DNA of 6,928 nucleotides from Candidatus Atribacteria bacterium (GTDB lineage Bacteria > Bipolaricaulota > Bipolaricaulia > UBA7950 > UBA9294), in contig SPBW01000114.1 of the NCBI GenBank assembly GCA_004525685.1, positions 1 to 6,928 of the forward strand, given 5' to 3'. Made by a program: the position numbers and the translations under genes. Shown in pieces: positions 5,786 through 6,928 of this stretch; the stretch's first letter is position 1, and each line of letters opens with the position of its first letter. Under the pieces are notes generated by a model. That model was not told where the DNA came from. It saw only the letters and a program-made list of their open reading frames with translations, and did no database searches.

Positions 5786-6852
5786 CGCGGGGGGGAGAAG
5801 CGGATGACGACGATATCCCCGTCTCTAATCTCGTACTCTTTGCCTTCTAGCCTGAGCTTTCCGGCCTTGGCGACAGCGTCTTCAGAGCCATGCTCGATCA
5901 GATCGTCATAGGCAATGACTTCCATGCGTATGAATCCACGCTCCATGTCTGTGTGGATCTTGCCCGCAGCGGCAGGTGCTTTGCAGCCTGATCGGCATGT
6001 CCATACGTGAACCTCTGTTGGGCCTGCGGTGAAGAAATCGACCAGACCCAACTCGTTGTAGGCGGCATGAATGAGGCGTTCGACAGACAGCTCTTGAAGG
6101 CCAAGCTCGGACAAGAATTCGGCTTGATCTTCTTTGGGAAGTTCGCTGATATCTGCCTCGTCTCGCCCACAGATGGGGACGACTTCGCTTCCTTCTGCGG
6201 CGGCGAATGCGCGCAGCGCTTCTACAGCATCGGAGTCCATATCTTGTGATGAAGATACATTGGCCACATAAAGTACGGGCTTGAGGGACATGAGCGTGCA
6301 TTCAAACACCGCAGCACGCTCGACATCGGTTAAGTCCTGCCTGCGTGCGGGAATGCCTTCGTGCAGTCGATCAAGAACACGCTGGCAAGCCTCACTCTCT
6401 TGGATGATCAGCTTATCTCCGATTCTGGCGCGTTTGCATATGCGCTCGATCTTGCGCTCCAGCGTCTGGGCGTCGGCAGCCATGAGTTCCAGATCGATCA
6501 ACTCGACATCGTGGATGGCGGCGATGGGATCGTGCCCGTTCTCGAAGCAGCGAACGACATGGATCAGCATGTCGGCTTCTTTGATATGCGTAAGCAGTTT
6601 CGAGCCACGGCCGCCTTCGGCAGTCGCCCCCTCCTCCAGCCCGGGGATATCTACGAGGTCCATCGTCGAAGGGGTGATCTTGGCAGGTGCATAGAGGTCG
6701 ACGAGTTGCTGTACGCGCCCATCTGGGATCGCGACGGTCGCGCGGTGTGCTTCCGCAGCATCAAACATCGAAGCATGCGCAGCCGTTATGGCATTAAACA
6801 CCGTGGTCTTGCCGCACTGTGGGCGGCCTAGCAATCCACATCGAAGGGGCAT
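5782..6852 (-). CDS. ychF: YchF-family (OLA1-like) P-loop NTPase, divergent
   Basis: This 356-residue protein is close to the usual length of about 363. YchF proteins are Obg-related NTPases that often prefer ATP and associate with ribosomes. The P-loop is GRPQCGKTT (9-17), G3 is DIPGLEEGA (68-76), and HVVRCFENGHDP (98-109) is typical of the family. Leu72 after the DxxG is the hydrophobic substitution known for this group. A charged helical segment (about 120-165) corresponds to the coiled-coil insertion. The C-terminal TGS-like domain is well conserved: FFTAGPTEVHVWT (273-285), APAAAGKIHTD (292-302) and GFIRMEVIAYDD (306-317). Oddities are the P-loop (the family usually has G-L-P-N-V-G-K-S) and NVSS at 198-201, where NVxE is usual. 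ATG 6852 has GAGG nine bases upstream. Tail-to-tail overlap with protein B. Confidence 0.92.
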   Translation of the reverse strand: MPLRCGLLGRPQCGKTTVFNAITAAHASMFDAAEAHRATVAIPDGRVQQLVDLYAPAKITPSTMDLVDIPGLEEGATAEGGRGSKLLTHIKEADMLIHVVRCFENGHDPIAAIHDVELIDLELMAADAQTLERKIERICKRARIGDKLIIQESEACQRVLDRLHEGIPARRQDLTDVERAAVFECTLMSLKPVLYVANVSSSQDMDSDAVEALRAFAAAEGSEVVPICGRDEADISELPKEDQAEFLSELGLQELSVERLIHAAYNELGLVDFFTAGPTEVHVWTCRSGCKAPAAAGKIHTDMERGFIRMEVIAYDDLIEHGSEDAVAKAGKLRLEGKEYEIRDGDIVVIRFSPPR

Positions 6853-6897
6853 ATCTCACAACCTCGCTTGGTTTGGGAACTATCGGGAACGGTGCGT

Positions 6898-6925
6898 ATT
6901 CTAACGCGCTTCAGACTTGACGCAA
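6898..6925 (-). promoter_or_regulatory. Predicted sigma-70-type promoter of the YchF gene
   Basis: On the minus strand TTGCGT (6925-6920), 16 bases, then TAGAAT (6903-6898) makes a fair -35/-10 pair. The -10 ends about 46 bases before the ATG at 6852, leaving a leader of roughly 40 bases. It is the best hexamer pair in the window and supports the YchF gene being the first of its transcript. Confidence 0.45.
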
Positions 6926-6928
6926 GCA

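Overview
The window looks like bacterial chromosome from an anaerobe or facultative anaerobe. The genes are densely packed with short gaps, most have clear Shine-Dalgarno sites, and two start with GTG. Three of the seven recognisable complete genes encode proteins with paired [4Fe-4S] ferredoxin motifs. Nothing in the sequence fixes the phylum. There are no rRNA or tRNA genes, insertion sequences, CRISPR arrays or phage genes. Base composition by eye is moderately GC-rich and even throughout.

Layout, left to right. At 1-112 (minus) is the 5' end of a membrane-anchored protein that runs off the left edge. A 297-base divergent intergenic region follows, with mirrored -10-like decamers and a strong 14-bp hairpin. 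At 410-1051 (plus) is a cysteine-rich ferredoxin-like protein, called A here. It converges on a minus-strand pair: an EFR1-type flavodoxin/ferredoxin fusion (2881-2084) followed by a tandem-GNAT acetyltransferase (2059-1091). Upstream of that pair is a 311-base gap, 2882-3192, with open frames on both strands in the same codon register. Next come, on the minus strand, an MBL-fold metallo-hydrolase (4744-4067) and a class I methyltransferase (3960-3193). Divergent from the hydrolase is a second, larger cysteine-rich ferredoxin-like protein, B (4859-5785, plus). It ends tail to tail with a divergent YchF-family P-loop NTPase (6852-5782, minus), and the two genes share a CTAG that supplies both stop codons.

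The most interesting content is the A/B pair. Both carry, in the same order, CxC-x6-7-C-x5-6-C, HExGxVHxAF, CxCCxCCC and two classical [4Fe-4S] motifs, giving 18 matching cysteines each. The two classical motifs suggest electron transfer. The ten extra cysteines suggest a further metal or Fe-S site that I cannot match to a characterised enzyme. With the EFR1 protein they make a small redox-rich neighbourhood. The methyltransferase, hydrolase, acetyltransferase and YchF give no specific pathway, so a single functional system is not demonstrated.
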